Positions 43,276 through 54,100 of a stretch of DNA of 64,000 bases are shown here, in pieces (positions within the stretch are counted from its first letter, which is position 1; each line of letters opens with the position of its first letter). Source of the stretch: CAZHYV01 sp964537055. GTDB taxonomy: Bacteria; Myxococcota_A; Polyangia; Palsa-1104; JAEUJZ01. The stretch lies in NCBI GenBank assembly GCA_964537055.1, contig CAZHYV010000006.1, positions 159,587 through 223,586 on the forward strand, given 5' to 3'. The position numbers were made by a program, and so were the translations under genes. The notes under the pieces are model-generated. The model made no database searches. It saw only the letters and a program-made list of their open reading frames with translations, and had not been told where the DNA came from.

Positions 43276-44911
43276 ACGACTCCTCGCGTTCGTAAACAGC
43301 TTTGGTCACGATCGGTTCATGGGTGAAGTTTTCTAGGGGTGGTGGAGAGGGTGTTTCCCATTCCAGCGTCGTTCCCTTCCAGGGATTGGCCGGTGCCTTT
43401 TTTCCGTTTAGGAGAGACCCAAACAGACATACCGCTGCGACCACAAGACCTAGCGCAAGCAGCATCGCTCCTATGGTGGAAAGCTGATGCAAGCCCTGGA
43501 AATGATCAAGATATGTGTAATACCTCCGAGGCATCCCTCGCGCCCCTAGGACAAACTGGGGCAAAAACGTCAGATTAAACCCGATGAAAATCAGGATACA
43601 GCCCAAGTTTCCTAGCGTGCTGTTGTACATCTTCCCTGTCATCTTCGGCCACCAGTAGTGAAGTCCTCCAATAAAGGCGACCAGCGTTCCTCCCACCATC
43701 ACAAAATGAAAGTGGGCAACGACAAAGTAGGTGTCATGCAAATGAACGTCAACCGAGAGGGTTCCTAAGAAGATTCCTGTAAGTCCTCCAATCGTAAACA
43801 AAAAGATGAAAGACATTGCGTACCACATGGGTGTAGCTAGATAAATTTCGCTTTTGTACATGGTTGCAACCCAGTTAAACACTTTGATCGCAGTGGGAAT
43901 GGCGACCAGGAACGTTAAGAACGAAAAAATCATAGCTGCCAGGGTGGACATCCCACTGGTGAACATGTGGTGAGCCCAGAGGAAAAAGCCGATGATGGCG
44001 ATACCGATCGAGGAAAGTGCAATCGCCCGGTAGCCAAAGATAGGTTTGCGTGTAAACGTGGCAATGAGCTCACTAATCACCCCAAAGGCTGGCACAATCA
44101 TGATGTAGACGGCGGGGTGACTATAGAACCAGAAAAAGTGCTGGAACAAAATGGGGTCCCCTCCCATGCTGGGGTCAAAGATCCCTACGTGCAGCACGCG
44201 CTCTGCTACAAGCAGAAGCAGGGTAATTCCTAACACTGGGGTCGCCAATACTAAAATAACACTGGTGGCGTACATTGCCCAGACAAACAGGGGCATTCTG
44301 TCAAAAGTCATCCCTGGCGCGCGAAGCTTATGGATGGTGACGATAAAGTTGATCCCCGTAAAAATCGACGAGAACCCCATAATGAATGCAGCCAAAAGCA
44401 TGTAGGTTACCCGGGTGGTATTGGCATCATCACTGGAGTAGGGGATGTAGAACGTCCAACCCGTGTCTACAGTATGATGAATGATTGCGTACACTGCAAA
44501 GGCAGCTCCAAGCATATAGACGTAGAAGCTTGCCAAATTCAGCCGTGGGAAGGCCAAATCCTTGGCTCCAATTTGTAAGGGGAGGAAGAAGTTTCCTAAG
44601 CTTGCGGGGATTCCTGGGATGAGGACCAAGAAGACCATAACCAGTCCATGCACGGTAAAGACTTTGTTGTAGGTGTCCGCCTTCATCAGGTCTTGACCAG
44701 GATTCCAAAGTTCAAGCCGGATCAGGAGCGCCAAGATACCGCCCAAGAGAAAAGCCAGCAGGATGGCCCCTAGGTACATAAGGCCAATCCGCTTGTGGTC
44801 AAGCGTGTAAAGCCAAGACAAAAGACCTCGGTGGCTTTTGTAAAAAGAAGGTCCCTCGGTGCTTACGGCAGTTTGGGGATTCTGGTTTCGGTGTACAGCA
44901 TGATGCGTCAT
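43265..44911 (-). CDS. ctaD: cytochrome c oxidase subunit I (A2-type, YS motif)
   Basis: A 548-residue, 12-helix heme-copper oxidase catalytic subunit. The ATG at 44911 has AGGTG upstream; a GTG three codons earlier is also open. Heme and CuB ligand segments are present: TVHGLVMVF, the helix VI motif, WAHHMFTSGM, and HFHFVMVGG. Residues 263-269 read YSHPAVY instead of the usual GHPEVY, so the D-channel glutamate is replaced, as in A2-type oxidases. It reduces oxygen to water and pumps protons. Confidence 0.96.
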   Translation of the reverse strand: MTHHAVHRNQNPQTAVSTEGPSFYKSHRGLLSWLYTLDHKRIGLMYLGAILLAFLLGGILALLIRLELWNPGQDLMKADTYNKVFTVHGLVMVFLVLIPGIPASLGNFFLPLQIGAKDLAFPRLNLASFYVYMLGAAFAVYAIIHHTVDTGWTFYIPYSSDDANTTRVTYMLLAAFIMGFSSIFTGINFIVTIHKLRAPGMTFDRMPLFVWAMYATSVILVLATPVLGITLLLLVAERVLHVGIFDPSMGGDPILFQHFFWFYSHPAVYIMIVPAFGVISELIATFTRKPIFGYRAIALSSIGIAIIGFFLWAHHMFTSGMSTLAAMIFSFLTFLVAIPTAIKVFNWVATMYKSEIYLATPMWYAMSFIFLFTIGGLTGIFLGTLSVDVHLHDTYFVVAHFHFVMVGGTLVAFIGGLHYWWPKMTGKMYNSTLGNLGCILIFIGFNLTFLPQFVLGARGMPRRYYTYLDHFQGLHQLSTIGAMLLALGLVVAAVCLFGSLLNGKKAPANPWKGTTLEWETPSPPPLENFTHEPIVTKAVYEREESYER

Positions 44912-44920
44912 AAATTTCAC

Positions 44921-45907
44921 CTACTTTAAGCTTTTAATATAAGCGATAATATCGCTGATCTTTTCTTCCGAAAGGGTTCCCTTAAAAGAGGGCATCTGTG
45001 GATTAAATGTAGCCACCAACTGAGCGTTTGGGTATTCGATGGATCGCCGAATATATGTTTCATCCACAATTACAGTGCTCCCATCAGCCAAGTTCTCTTT
45101 TGCCCCAAACTTTTGATAAAGTCGCGGGCCAATCGTTGGAGTGGGCTGCTTTTCAACCGGTCCTACCGCATGACAGCTTGCACAGTACGCGGCGAATGTT
45201 TTCGCCCCTCTCTCCTCAGGAGTATTTCCTACCTGCGCATGCTTCGCTACCCATTTATCATAATCCTCTTGTGACAAGACAACAATAGTCGCTAGCATGT
45301 TTGAGTGATCGAGCCCACAGTACTCGGTACAATAGACCTGCTGGGTTTTGCCCAAAGAATCCGGGGTCGCCTCAAACCAAACGGTTGTGTACCTGCCAGG
45401 GAGCGCATCCATCTTGATACGAAAGCTAGGTACGTAGAAGCTATGAATGACGTCTCGGGAATGGAGGATCAGTTTTACCGGACGTCCTACAGGAACAGCG
45501 AATTCTTTTGAGCTAGTAGCACCGCTTCCCATATACTCAAAGGACCAGCTCCATTTTTGTGCTGTAACTTTAATCTCAATGGGATCTTTCGGCGCCACCG
45601 ACATATTGAGATACCCTTTATAGCCAAGCGCAAAGATGACGATGAGCAAAAGAAGCGGGATGACGCTCCAAGCCACCTCAAGCCCCGTATGATGGGTAAT
45701 TTTTTGATCGGCTCTAGGCCCCGAGGAACGTCGACGATAGCGGATGACAAAGAAAGTCATCAGCGCAATAATCAGGAAAAAGAAAAAACAGGAAAGATAG
45801 AGAATAAAATAAAACGGTCCATCTACATCTCCTGCCGTTGTAGAAGAGGCAGGAGGAAACAAGAAACTTCCGCCAGACGTCCCTAAGAGAGAAGCAACCC
45901 TACTCAT
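44921..45907 (-). CDS. ctaC: cytochrome c oxidase subunit II with fused cytochrome c
   Basis: A 328-residue protein with two N-terminal helices (about residues 30-55 and 75-100). The CuA domain has CTEYCGLDHSNM, with two Cys, His and Met ligands. A C-terminal cytochrome c domain has CASCH and an axial-Met candidate in PQMPSFKG. The fusion defines a caa3-type oxidase, so no separate soluble cytochrome c is required. The start overlaps the end of the SCO gene by about eight bases. Confidence 0.95.
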   Translation of the reverse strand: MSRVASLLGTSGGSFLFPPASSTTAGDVDGPFYFILYLSCFFFFLIIALMTFFVIRYRRRSSGPRADQKITHHTGLEVAWSVIPLLLLIVIFALGYKGYLNMSVAPKDPIEIKVTAQKWSWSFEYMGSGATSSKEFAVPVGRPVKLILHSRDVIHSFYVPSFRIKMDALPGRYTTVWFEATPDSLGKTQQVYCTEYCGLDHSNMLATIVVLSQEDYDKWVAKHAQVGNTPEERGAKTFAAYCASCHAVGPVEKQPTPTIGPRLYQKFGAKENLADGSTVIVDETYIRRSIEYPNAQLVATFNPQMPSFKGTLSEEKISDIIAYIKSLK

Positions 45908-46832
45908 AACGCACCTTACTCATTTTTTTAAAACGTTCACCGCGCCACAGCATCACCAAAAGGATACTAAGTCCTATCAGCGTGATGACCCCGCCGAGTC
46001 GCATCATTCCGAGCGCCCAGGGGGTATATTTCCGTTCTTTGGCATCGTAATGATAGCACCATAGCAAAATTTTATCGAAAGGACTACCAATACTTCCAGA
46101 GGAGGCTTCTGTCAGAGCAAGCCTTAGCACTTTTCCAGGAAAGTCGATCCCGTACAGAACCTGAGAAATTTGACCGTCAGACGTTAGCACAAAGATGCCT
46201 GCAGCATGGGCAAATTGCTTGCTTGCCTCATCATAGCGGTAGTGGAACCCCAAGGCATCCGCCAAAAGCCTTATGGATGCCTGCGAGCCTGTAAGAAAGG
46301 GCCAAGATTCTTGAGGCAGAGGCCTCGAGAGCAGTTGACTGTAGTCCTCTCGTGTTTTTTTTGCAAGTTCTACGGTATCCGTTGGATCAATCGAAACAGT
46401 AACTACCTCAAAATCTTTCCCCAGCGAGAATGTGAGTGCGGGGTCGCTAAGTCCCTTGGCTGTTCCGACCAGGACCAAATTGCAAAGGGTATGGCAATTA
46501 TAGTAGTTCATTGTAAGAATCACAGGTCTGCCGGGTTTAAAATAATGCCTCAATGTCACCTGCTTGCCTTCGTGGTCTGTAAAGGCCGCATCGAGCGGAA
46601 TGCGATCTCCCAAGTTTTGCTCGATCTCGATTCCTCTTAGCTCCTCGGGGACCTCAGGATTGGTAGAGGATGAGTTTGTAGGCGTGGCGTTCCCAGAATG
46701 CACACCTGTATCATGCGTAACCACTGAATCCCGAGCGGCTGGCCCTGTGGCCGAGGAATCTGCCCAAGCAGGGGCAGCCACGGAGAGAAGAACCAAAAAG
46801 GATAGCCAAAGGCTACATCTCTTGGATGCCAT
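45900..46832 (-). CDS. SCO1/SenC-family copper chaperone
   Basis: A 310-residue exported thioredoxin-fold protein. The signal peptide ends in AWA, and the copper site is CHTLC (C-x3-C) with a later His in FAHAAGIFV. A C-terminal transmembrane helix (GVITLIGLSILLVML) anchors it. SCO proteins assemble the CuA centre of subunit II, encoded immediately downstream. The gene overlaps the small membrane protein gene upstream by 20 bases. Confidence 0.92.
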   Translation of the reverse strand: MASKRCSLWLSFLVLLSVAAPAWADSSATGPAARDSVVTHDTGVHSGNATPTNSSSTNPEVPEELRGIEIEQNLGDRIPLDAAFTDHEGKQVTLRHYFKPGRPVILTMNYYNCHTLCNLVLVGTAKGLSDPALTFSLGKDFEVVTVSIDPTDTVELAKKTREDYSQLLSRPLPQESWPFLTGSQASIRLLADALGFHYRYDEASKQFAHAAGIFVLTSDGQISQVLYGIDFPGKVLRLALTEASSGSIGSPFDKILLWCYHYDAKERKYTPWALGMMRLGGVITLIGLSILLVMLWRGERFKKMSKVRYE

Positions 46833-47166
46833 GGGGGCTACTCCTTCGCTTGGCTTCTTCTACCTCTTGCTTGATCGCTTCCTCAATAGGAATATGGACA
46901 ATCTGTTTGGGTTTATCGATAAATCCGTAGGTCTGTAGCTGTTTAAACTGGTCAGCTCGTAGCTTCTCAAGGTCTTCCGAAGTCGGTGCTAATACGTTGG
47001 TATAGACCTTCTGCTCGAGTGTCTGGTAGAAGATATTGGTCAGGACAAAGATAGCAATCCCGAAGATGGACAGAATGACCATTCCCCAAACGAGTAAGTT
47101 CCGGTTCTTCGGCTGGGACTCATCCACCGAAAAAGAATGATGGCTTGCGGAGGATTGGCTAGACAT
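46813..47166 (-). CDS. small membrane protein of the act-cta operon
   Basis: A 117-residue protein with one helix (LLVWGMVILSIFGIAIFVLTNIFY, central part ILSIFGIAIFVLT). A 65-residue, charged, probably coiled-coil extracytoplasmic tail follows (EDLEKLRADQFKQLQ, EEAIKQEVEEAKRR). The ATG at 47166 has GGAG upstream; it overlaps the actF end. Its place between actF and SCO suggests an accessory or assembly role in the ACIII-oxidase supercomplex. No known family recognised. Confidence 0.75.
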   Translation of the reverse strand: MSSQSSASHHSFSVDESQPKNRNLLVWGMVILSIFGIAIFVLTNIFYQTLEQKVYTNVLAPTSEDLEKLRADQFKQLQTYGFIDKPKQIVHIPIEEAIKQEVEEAKRRSSPHGIQEM

Positions 47167-48433
47167 TTTCAAACTCCACCGAGGTTTTTAAAAAGGGATC
47201 TTTCACTGGAATAAGTGCTGCAGAACCTAGGCGATACGCAACTAGACTGCCAACGATTCCAACAATACCAAGCAAGGTGGTGATATCAAAACCGTGAAAT
47301 CCATTTCCTGTAACATGGAGATTCGGAATAATAAACCAGTATAAATCCAGGTAATGAGCGACAAGCAGGATGCAGGTTGATATCCCCAAAATAAGAGGAG
47401 AACGCTTACTGTAACGAGAGAGAAGCAACCAAAAAGGTGCTACAAATTGGCAGAGGAGCAAAGCCTTTGCAACCCAAGCCCACCATCCCTCCTGGGTTGG
47501 CGAGAAGGTATGGCCATTATTGACAAACCAACGCATCCCAAAGAAGTAGGTTTCTTCGGGAATATTTGCGTACCAAATGAGGAAATATTGAGAGAAGGCA
47601 ATATACGCCCAGAAGACGACAAACCCAAACGTGAGTTTTCCAAGATCATGGTAGTGTTCATACGTAATGATACTTTTTAGCAACCCCGCACTTCGGAGCA
47701 GCAGTGCAATCCCTGTAATGGTAGCAAGGCTGGTCACGGCAGCACCAGCAAACATATACACCCCGAAAATGGTCGAGGCCCACTCGGGGTCGAGAGACAT
47801 GACCCAATCAAACCCTGCAAAGGTGAGCGTAAGACCAAAGAGAATGATCGCGGGAGCGCTTCCTCGACGGAGTTTTTTAAGCTGCGTGACATCTCCCGTA
47901 CGGTCTAGCTTTCTTGAACGAGAATAGACCCAGCTTCCTAACAAGGACCAACAGAGAAAATAAAATGCAGCACGCAAGTAGAAAAATGTTGGGTTTAGGT
48001 AACTACCTTTTTTCGCAAGAACGTCCGTGACTTTTTCTGCCATCTCGAGGGGAAGTTGATGGACGTCCATGGACCAAGGGTAGAGGTGACGTATTCCAAA
48101 AGCGATCGGTAAAAAGAGAATTGCAAAGAGGGGAAGGATGGATGCCAGCACTTCAGCAATTCGACGTACGGTGACGCTCCAAACAGCTCCTACCAAATGT
48201 TGGAGCAATGTAAAGAAAAGGCCTCCTAAACAAATCGTTAAAGCAAACAGGTACGCAACCAGGTAAGAGAAGAGTGCCTGTTTGATCGTAGGTCCGTCCT
48301 GAAGCATCTCAAGTCCTGTGGCAAGGAGGCCTACGATGCCAAAGGCCAAAAACCCCATGACTGCCTTTTTACGAATGCTGGCTGGCAAGAATACGATGGC
48401 TGTATCGAGTGCACTTTCGTGAGAGTGGCTCAT
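47159..48433 (-). CDS. actF: alternative complex III membrane subunit ActF
   Basis: A 424-residue, about ten-helix integral membrane protein. The ATG at 48433 overlaps the actE stop (ATGA). ActF is a second NrfD-like polytopic subunit that with ActC forms the membrane core of alternative complex III. Features include FDWVMSLDPEWASTIFGVYM (core AGFDWVMSLDPEWAST) and WYANIPEETYFF, both typical of ActF. It is followed by the small membrane protein gene. Confidence 0.93.
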   Translation of the reverse strand: MSHSHESALDTAIVFLPASIRKKAVMGFLAFGIVGLLATGLEMLQDGPTIKQALFSYLVAYLFALTICLGGLFFTLLQHLVGAVWSVTVRRIAEVLASILPLFAILFLPIAFGIRHLYPWSMDVHQLPLEMAEKVTDVLAKKGSYLNPTFFYLRAAFYFLCWSLLGSWVYSRSRKLDRTGDVTQLKKLRRGSAPAIILFGLTLTFAGFDWVMSLDPEWASTIFGVYMFAGAAVTSLATITGIALLLRSAGLLKSIITYEHYHDLGKLTFGFVVFWAYIAFSQYFLIWYANIPEETYFFGMRWFVNNGHTFSPTQEGWWAWVAKALLLCQFVAPFWLLLSRYSKRSPLILGISTCILLVAHYLDLYWFIIPNLHVTGNGFHGFDITTLLGIVGIVGSLVAYRLGSAALIPVKDPFLKTSVEFENV

Positions 48434-49146
48434 TGTAGTTGACTCCGTTCTGAAGCAGGCACGTCGGTCACATTGGCCCGTTGGCTTCGTTGTAAGGCTC
48501 GGATGTATGCGACGATCGCCCACCTGTCTTCAACAGGAATTTGCGATGCGTACGAAGGCATTGTGCCCAAGCCATTCGTAATGACGTGAAAGAGTCTCCC
48601 ATCCGGGGTTTGCTTTCTGTCTAGAATTCGCTCGTCATGGTAGGAAGTAACGGACCAAAAGAAACCTCCCTTTTTCGCTTGGGTGGGAACGGTTCCGTCG
48701 CCATGCCCGGTCAAACCGTGGCAAGGGGCACAGTAAATATTGTAGCGCTCTTGTCCTCGGTGGAGCAGTTCTCCTGTGATCGGCACCGGGGCATGCTCGA
48801 GAAAGGCTGGGGCGTCTGCTGGTTTCGCGCCTGGAGTTACCATACGAGTCTCGATAGATGCTTCAGAAGTCAGCCCAGTCAAGTAAGGGTCGCTAGGATT
48901 CATAGGAGCATTTGCAGGAACGGTTCCCGGCACCTCGGGGCGCATCACCCGATGATCGGCAAAAAAAAGGTTTTCTCGCTGCGGTTTTCCTTTGTCTTGA
49001 GAAAACATGTTCCTCTGAATATGGATGGGGGCCTCTTCGGTAGTAGCACCACGGCAACCATTCTTGCATCCGGTACTTCCCATGATTCCTAACGCAATCA
49101 GAAACCAACTTAGCGCGCTCGTTTGTGAAAGAAACCCCTTGCTCAT
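48430..49146 (-). CDS. actE: alternative complex III monoheme cytochrome ActE
   Basis: A 238-residue lipid-anchored cytochrome. The lipobox is GSTGC (Cys27), and a single heme motif CAPCH precedes GLTGHGDGTV; a candidate axial Met lies in LGTMPSYAS. ActE takes electrons from the complex to the oxidase or its fused cytochrome. It overlaps actD (ATGA) and actF. Confidence 0.93.
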   Translation of the reverse strand: MSKGFLSQTSALSWFLIALGIMGSTGCKNGCRGATTEEAPIHIQRNMFSQDKGKPQRENLFFADHRVMRPEVPGTVPANAPMNPSDPYLTGLTSEASIETRMVTPGAKPADAPAFLEHAPVPITGELLHRGQERYNIYCAPCHGLTGHGDGTVPTQAKKGGFFWSVTSYHDERILDRKQTPDGRLFHVITNGLGTMPSYASQIPVEDRWAIVAYIRALQRSQRANVTDVPASERSQLQ

Positions 49147-49724
49147 GAGGATCCTCCTGCTTGGTCGTAAACCAACGAAATCGAGCTTCCTCCAGCTGTT
49201 TCTAACACTTCATAAAGTTTTCGCTCATCCCAATGATAATCCGATGATTCTATGGCCAGAAAGAATCCATCGTCTGTAGCACGGGCAAAGCGCGAGTGGG
49301 TAAACAAGGGATGGTAAGGTTGAGGCAGCCGATTGAGCGCAAACATCCCAAGCACTGTGGCCAGGGCTCCGCACAGCACGGTAAGCTCGAACGCAACTGG
49401 GACATATGCTTGGTAAGAGAAGAACGGCTTTCCACCAATTCGGAAAGGATAGTCAATTCCATTCATCCAAGCCTGCATCACAATGCCTGAGATCGTACCA
49501 AACAAAGCTCCACAAAGAACCAACCATGGTAACCGCGATGGCCTTAGGCCCATGGCTTTGTCCATTCCATGGATGGGGAAGGGGGTGTAGGTATCCAGTT
49601 GTCGGTAGCCTAGGCCCCTTACCTTTTTTACCGCCTCTAATAGAGCGTGAGGTGTTTTAAACTCGGCAATCATGCCAAACACTTTTTTTGTTGATTGAAA
49701 TGAGCTTGGATTAGTGTGTGTCAT
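49143..49724 (-). CDS. actD: alternative complex III subunit ActD (DUF3341)
   Basis: A 193-residue membrane protein with two helices (about 75-97 and 125-145) and the DUF3341 features GMIAEFKTPHALLEAV, YTPFPIHGMDKAMG and FRIGGKPFFSYQAYVPV. The start is the ATG at 49724 with AGGAAGGTG upstream. ActD belongs to the ACIII core. It overlaps actC by 14 bases and actE by four. Confidence 0.93.
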   Translation of the reverse strand: MTHTNPSSFQSTKKVFGMIAEFKTPHALLEAVKKVRGLGYRQLDTYTPFPIHGMDKAMGLRPSRLPWLVLCGALFGTISGIVMQAWMNGIDYPFRIGGKPFFSYQAYVPVAFELTVLCGALATVLGMFALNRLPQPYHPLFTHSRFARATDDGFFLAIESSDYHWDERKLYEVLETAGGSSISLVYDQAGGSS

Positions 49725-51156
49725 CACCTTCCTCCTTTGCATGAGGATCTGCCGCTTTAGAGACTGCCTTAATCTCTGAGATGGCAATCATAGGCAAGAA
49801 TCGTAGGAACAACAAGAAGAACGTAAAGAACAAACCGAAGGTTCCTACATACATAGAAACATCGATCCACGTGGGACGAAAGTAGCCCCATGAGGAGGGA
49901 AGATAATCACGATGGAGCGAGGTTACAATAATGACGAAACGCTCAAACCACATCCCAATGTTTACAAAGATAGAGATGATAAACATGGCTGGAATCGAAC
50001 GCCGGATTCTGCGGAACCAGAAGAGCTGGGGAGAAAGCACGTTGCAGGTGATCATGATCCAGTAGGCCCAGGCATAGGGTCCAAAGGCTCGGTTAATAAA
50101 CGTAAACCGCTCAACTGGATTTCCACCGTACCAGGCAATGAAGAACTCCATGCCGTAGGCAAATCCCACCATAGTTCCTGTCACCAGCATGATTTTGTTC
50201 ATATTCTCAAGCACCCGCATGGTGACCAGGTGTTTTAGACCAAAGAGCTGCCGTGCCAAAATCATCAGGGTCATGACGAGTCCAAATCCTGAAAACACAG
50301 CACCCGCGACGAAATAAGGTGGAAAAATGGTGGCATGCCAACCAGGCTCGACCGAGGTGGCAAAGTCAAAAGAAACGATGGTATGCACCGAAAGGACCAA
50401 CGGCGTAGAGAATCCTGCCAAAAGCAGGTACGCCTTCTCGTAGTGTTGCCAATGTTTGTTCGAACCACGCCAGCCCATGGCCAAGATGCCATAGATAATG
50501 GCTCTTGCTTTATTTTTCGCCCGATCCCGTAAGGTGGCTAGGTCTGGGATCAGCCCTACATACCAAAAGAGAAGAGAGACCAAGAAATAGGTGCTGACCG
50601 CAAATACGTCCCATAGCAAAGGCGATTTAAAGTTGGGCCACATTTCCATTTGATTAGGAATGGGAAACATCCAGAATGCATTCCAAGGCCGACCTGTATG
50701 CAAGAGAGGGAACATAAGGGCGCAGATGACTGCAAAAATCGTCATGGCTTCGGCAAATCGATTGATCGAGGTGCGCCATTTTTGCCGGAATAAAAACAAA
50801 ATTGCGGAGATCAGCGTACCTGCATGACCAATCCCAATCCACCAAACAAAGTTGGTAATATCCCAGGCCCAACCAATGGGTTGATTGTTTCCCCAGACCC
50901 CAATTCCTTTGACGACCAAATAGCCAACGGTTGCAAGGAAAACACCAAGCAAAGAGAGTGAGAACAAAAAGGCCACCCACCAGGCTATCGGGGTTTTGCG
51001 GACCTCCACTTCGACCGGAGCCACAATCGATTCTGTGATCGAATGCAAGCTGGGATTCCCCTCTAACAGGGGTTCTTCTGGAATGGATAAATTCATCGCG
51101 TCTCCCTCAGAATCAGAAGGGGGATGCTTGAAATCGTTGGAATGCGACTTACTCAT
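49711..51156 (-). CDS. actC: alternative complex III quinol-oxidising membrane subunit ActC (NrfD-like)
   Basis: A 481-residue polytopic membrane protein of the NrfD/PsrC family with about ten helices. Characteristic stretches are WWIGIGHAGTLISAILFLFRQ (core GIGHAGTLISA), MTIFAVICALMFPLLHTGR, and YGGNPVERFTFINRAFGPYAWAYW (core GNPVERFTF). ActC holds the quinol site. The ATG at 51156 has AAGGAGG upstream and overlaps the actB stop. Confidence 0.94.
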   Translation of the reverse strand: MSKSHSNDFKHPPSDSEGDAMNLSIPEEPLLEGNPSLHSITESIVAPVEVEVRKTPIAWWVAFLFSLSLLGVFLATVGYLVVKGIGVWGNNQPIGWAWDITNFVWWIGIGHAGTLISAILFLFRQKWRTSINRFAEAMTIFAVICALMFPLLHTGRPWNAFWMFPIPNQMEMWPNFKSPLLWDVFAVSTYFLVSLLFWYVGLIPDLATLRDRAKNKARAIIYGILAMGWRGSNKHWQHYEKAYLLLAGFSTPLVLSVHTIVSFDFATSVEPGWHATIFPPYFVAGAVFSGFGLVMTLMILARQLFGLKHLVTMRVLENMNKIMLVTGTMVGFAYGMEFFIAWYGGNPVERFTFINRAFGPYAWAYWIMITCNVLSPQLFWFRRIRRSIPAMFIISIFVNIGMWFERFVIIVTSLHRDYLPSSWGYFRPTWIDVSMYVGTFGLFFTFFLLFLRFLPMIAISEIKAVSKAADPHAKEEGDDTH

Positions 51157-54100
51157 GGTGCGAGGCCTCCTTCTTCGAGGTTTCAAGCAAAGGATTTGGA
51201 TTTCGTACTCTCGATAGGTATGAGGTCCGAGGCTTGGTATTTAGTTCCCCAAGAAGATCATAATTTCGTTGATCTCGTTTCAGTTGAGAAACTCGACTAC
51301 TGGCATCGCGGATGTCTCCGAACACGATTGCGTCTGCGGGGCAAGCCTGTGCACACGCAGGCGTTACTTTTCCATCAGCCACATGGGTATCTCCATGCTT
51401 CTTCGCATCCTGCTGAGCACCTCGGATACGCTGAACGCAGTAAGTACATTTTTCCATCACCCCTCTCGAACGTAAAGTTACGTCGGGGTTATATTTGAGC
51501 TTCTCTACTTCTTTCACATCCCCACGCCAATCTAAGAAGTTAAACCGCCTGACTTTGTAGGGACAATTGTTCGAGCAATATCTGGTCCCAATGCACCGGT
51601 TGTACGCCATGTCATTGAGCCCATCGGGCGAATGGAGCGTAGCTGCAACGGGGCAAACATTTTCACAGGGGGCATTCTCGCAGTGCATGCAGGGAACCGG
51701 TTGATGAACAGCTTCGATAGGGCCATCCCCTTCGTGCTCTCCTGAGAAATAACGGTCTACCCGGATCCAGTGCATCTCTCGTCCTTTTCGAACCTGGGCT
51801 TTCCCGACCAAAGGAATGTTATTTTCGGACTGGCAAGCGATGGTACAAGCGCCACAGCCGATGCATTTAGAAAGGTCAATCGCCATTCCCCACTGTTGAC
51901 CTTCAGTAAATTCCCTGGGCCTTTCCCACAAGGCTTTTAGCGGTACGTGGGGTTTGTGGCTTCCTTTACCTTGCTCTACTTCTTTAGCGGTAAGCTCTTG
52001 GACAATGTCACGTCCCTCCATCGAGAAGTGATCCTGGGTCGATGCAAGCCCGCTTACATGTACAATATCAATCCAGTTTTTATCTCGAGGATCGTCGTAT
52101 TTTTTGCCAAGCGCTGTAACATTTCCCTCGCCAAAACCCTGCTGTAAGACAGCTGACGTCCTGAGAGCATAGGCATTAAAGCCAGCCCCTTGACCGATGC
52201 GCCCTACAACATTACGGCCATACCCTAGGTTCAATTGGATGGTATCTTCCGCATGCCCTGGAACCACATGCACAGCCGCTTCGACGGATCGTCCCCCTGA
52301 TTCAATTTTGATCAGGTCATCGTTTGCGACCCCTAGCGCTTTTGCTGTTTTTGGAGACAGGAGAGCTGCGTTGTCCCACACAAGCTTGGTGATGGGGTCT
52401 GGTAGCTCCTGCAGCCAACCATTGTTGGCAAACCGCCCATCGTATACCGAGTAATCTGGCGGCAGAATGATCTCAAGCCTCGTACTCTGGGGCAACCGGA
52501 AAGCAGCAAGCGCCTGGGAAACTTTTTCTTTCTGTAAGGAAGGCGCAACCGACGGGGCTTTTAATGGAGACTCCCAGGACTCTCCATGTAGTTTTAAAAG
52601 CCCTGCTTTTAAGGACCGGTGCCAGAGCAACTGTTCCGGATGTTTCAAATCTGGTGATTCCTTTGCTTTGGCAGCATCAGAAGGTTGGTTCGATAAGGTC
52701 TGCTTATTGATCCCTTGGAGGATGCCCACCCAGAAATTTTTAATAACGTCGTGACCTGAAGATTTTACCCCAGTCAGTAAAAGAGATAAGACTTCAATTG
52801 AAGACCAGCCTTGATAAAGAGGAGCAATCAAAGGCTGAACAATGCTGGTTGTTCCATCGTAAGAAACAACATCCCCCCATGCCTCTAGAAAATGCGCCAT
52901 CGGAATATGAGTATGTGCAAGCGATCCTGTTTCGTCCTGGTAAAGACCTAGGTGAATGAGATGCTTTACCTTCTTCATCTTTTCTTGAAATGCCAGATCC
53001 GCGGGTGCTGTGTAGGCTGGGTTGCTATCGAGCACGAGCAACGTCTCTACCTGACCTTGGCCCAGACGATCCGCTAATTCCCGGATGCTTTCTCTGCATA
53101 GGGAGAGATCTGTATCCATACTCGGGTAGTAAACCGAGGTAGATGCGATGGTTCCTCCTGCACGTAAGGCTTGATTTATGACATGGAGTAAGGCATGGAT
53201 TTCTTTAGGCTGCGACTCTCCAGCCATAAGAAGAACCCCTTGCTCTTTGGATTCCACCAAGTCTTTTGCAAGGGCTGAAAGGAACTGAGAGGGCGTATGC
53301 TCTTTAGAAGCCATGGACTTCCAGGAAACAGGCAAATCGATAGCAACCCCGTGCCCTTGCAGAAGCACTGCAAGTTGTATCACGGCCTTTAAGATCTCGC
53401 TGGGACGAAGGCAAAGCCGGTGATCGGCGGAGGTTCCAGTGATCGTCCATGCAGATTCAATAGAATAGAGACGGTTCAACCCCAGCGGATGAGGAATCCG
53501 CCTTTTTGCAAAAAGACGTGCATTTCTCACAGAGTCAGGGCCGGTTCCTAGAAAATCTGCGTCGATCGAAACAATGACCTTTGCCTGTTCAAGTTGTATC
53601 TGTTCATAATAATCTTGGCCAAATGCAATCCGGCTCCCCTCTCGGGCATTATCGTCGTTCACAGGCTCCCAAACATGCCATGTGGACTTGGGAAATTTCT
53701 GCAAGAGTTCACTGCGTAAAGAGAGTAGCACTGGGGAGTGGATGTACCCGGATATAATAGAAAATCCCTGGCCTTGGTTTTTCGTCAGCGACTTGTGTAG
53801 TTGAGTAAGTTGTGCAACGAGCGTACTTGTATCAATCGCCTTCCCCTGCGACAAAGGCGTCTGTGATCGGTCAGGATCATACAAATCTAAAATGGCCGCT
53901 TGCGCGAATGTATTTGTAGAGCCTAGGCTAGAGGGATGATCTGGATTGCCCTCGATTTTGGTGGGTCTTCCTTCATTGCTCTCTACTAACAATCCCAGGA
54001 TTTGCTTACCTAATCCCATGGCCGTTGCATAATACTTAGGAATGCCTAAGACAGTATTCTCAGGCTGTTTCGAGTAGGGCAGAATCTTCTCCTCCGGCCG

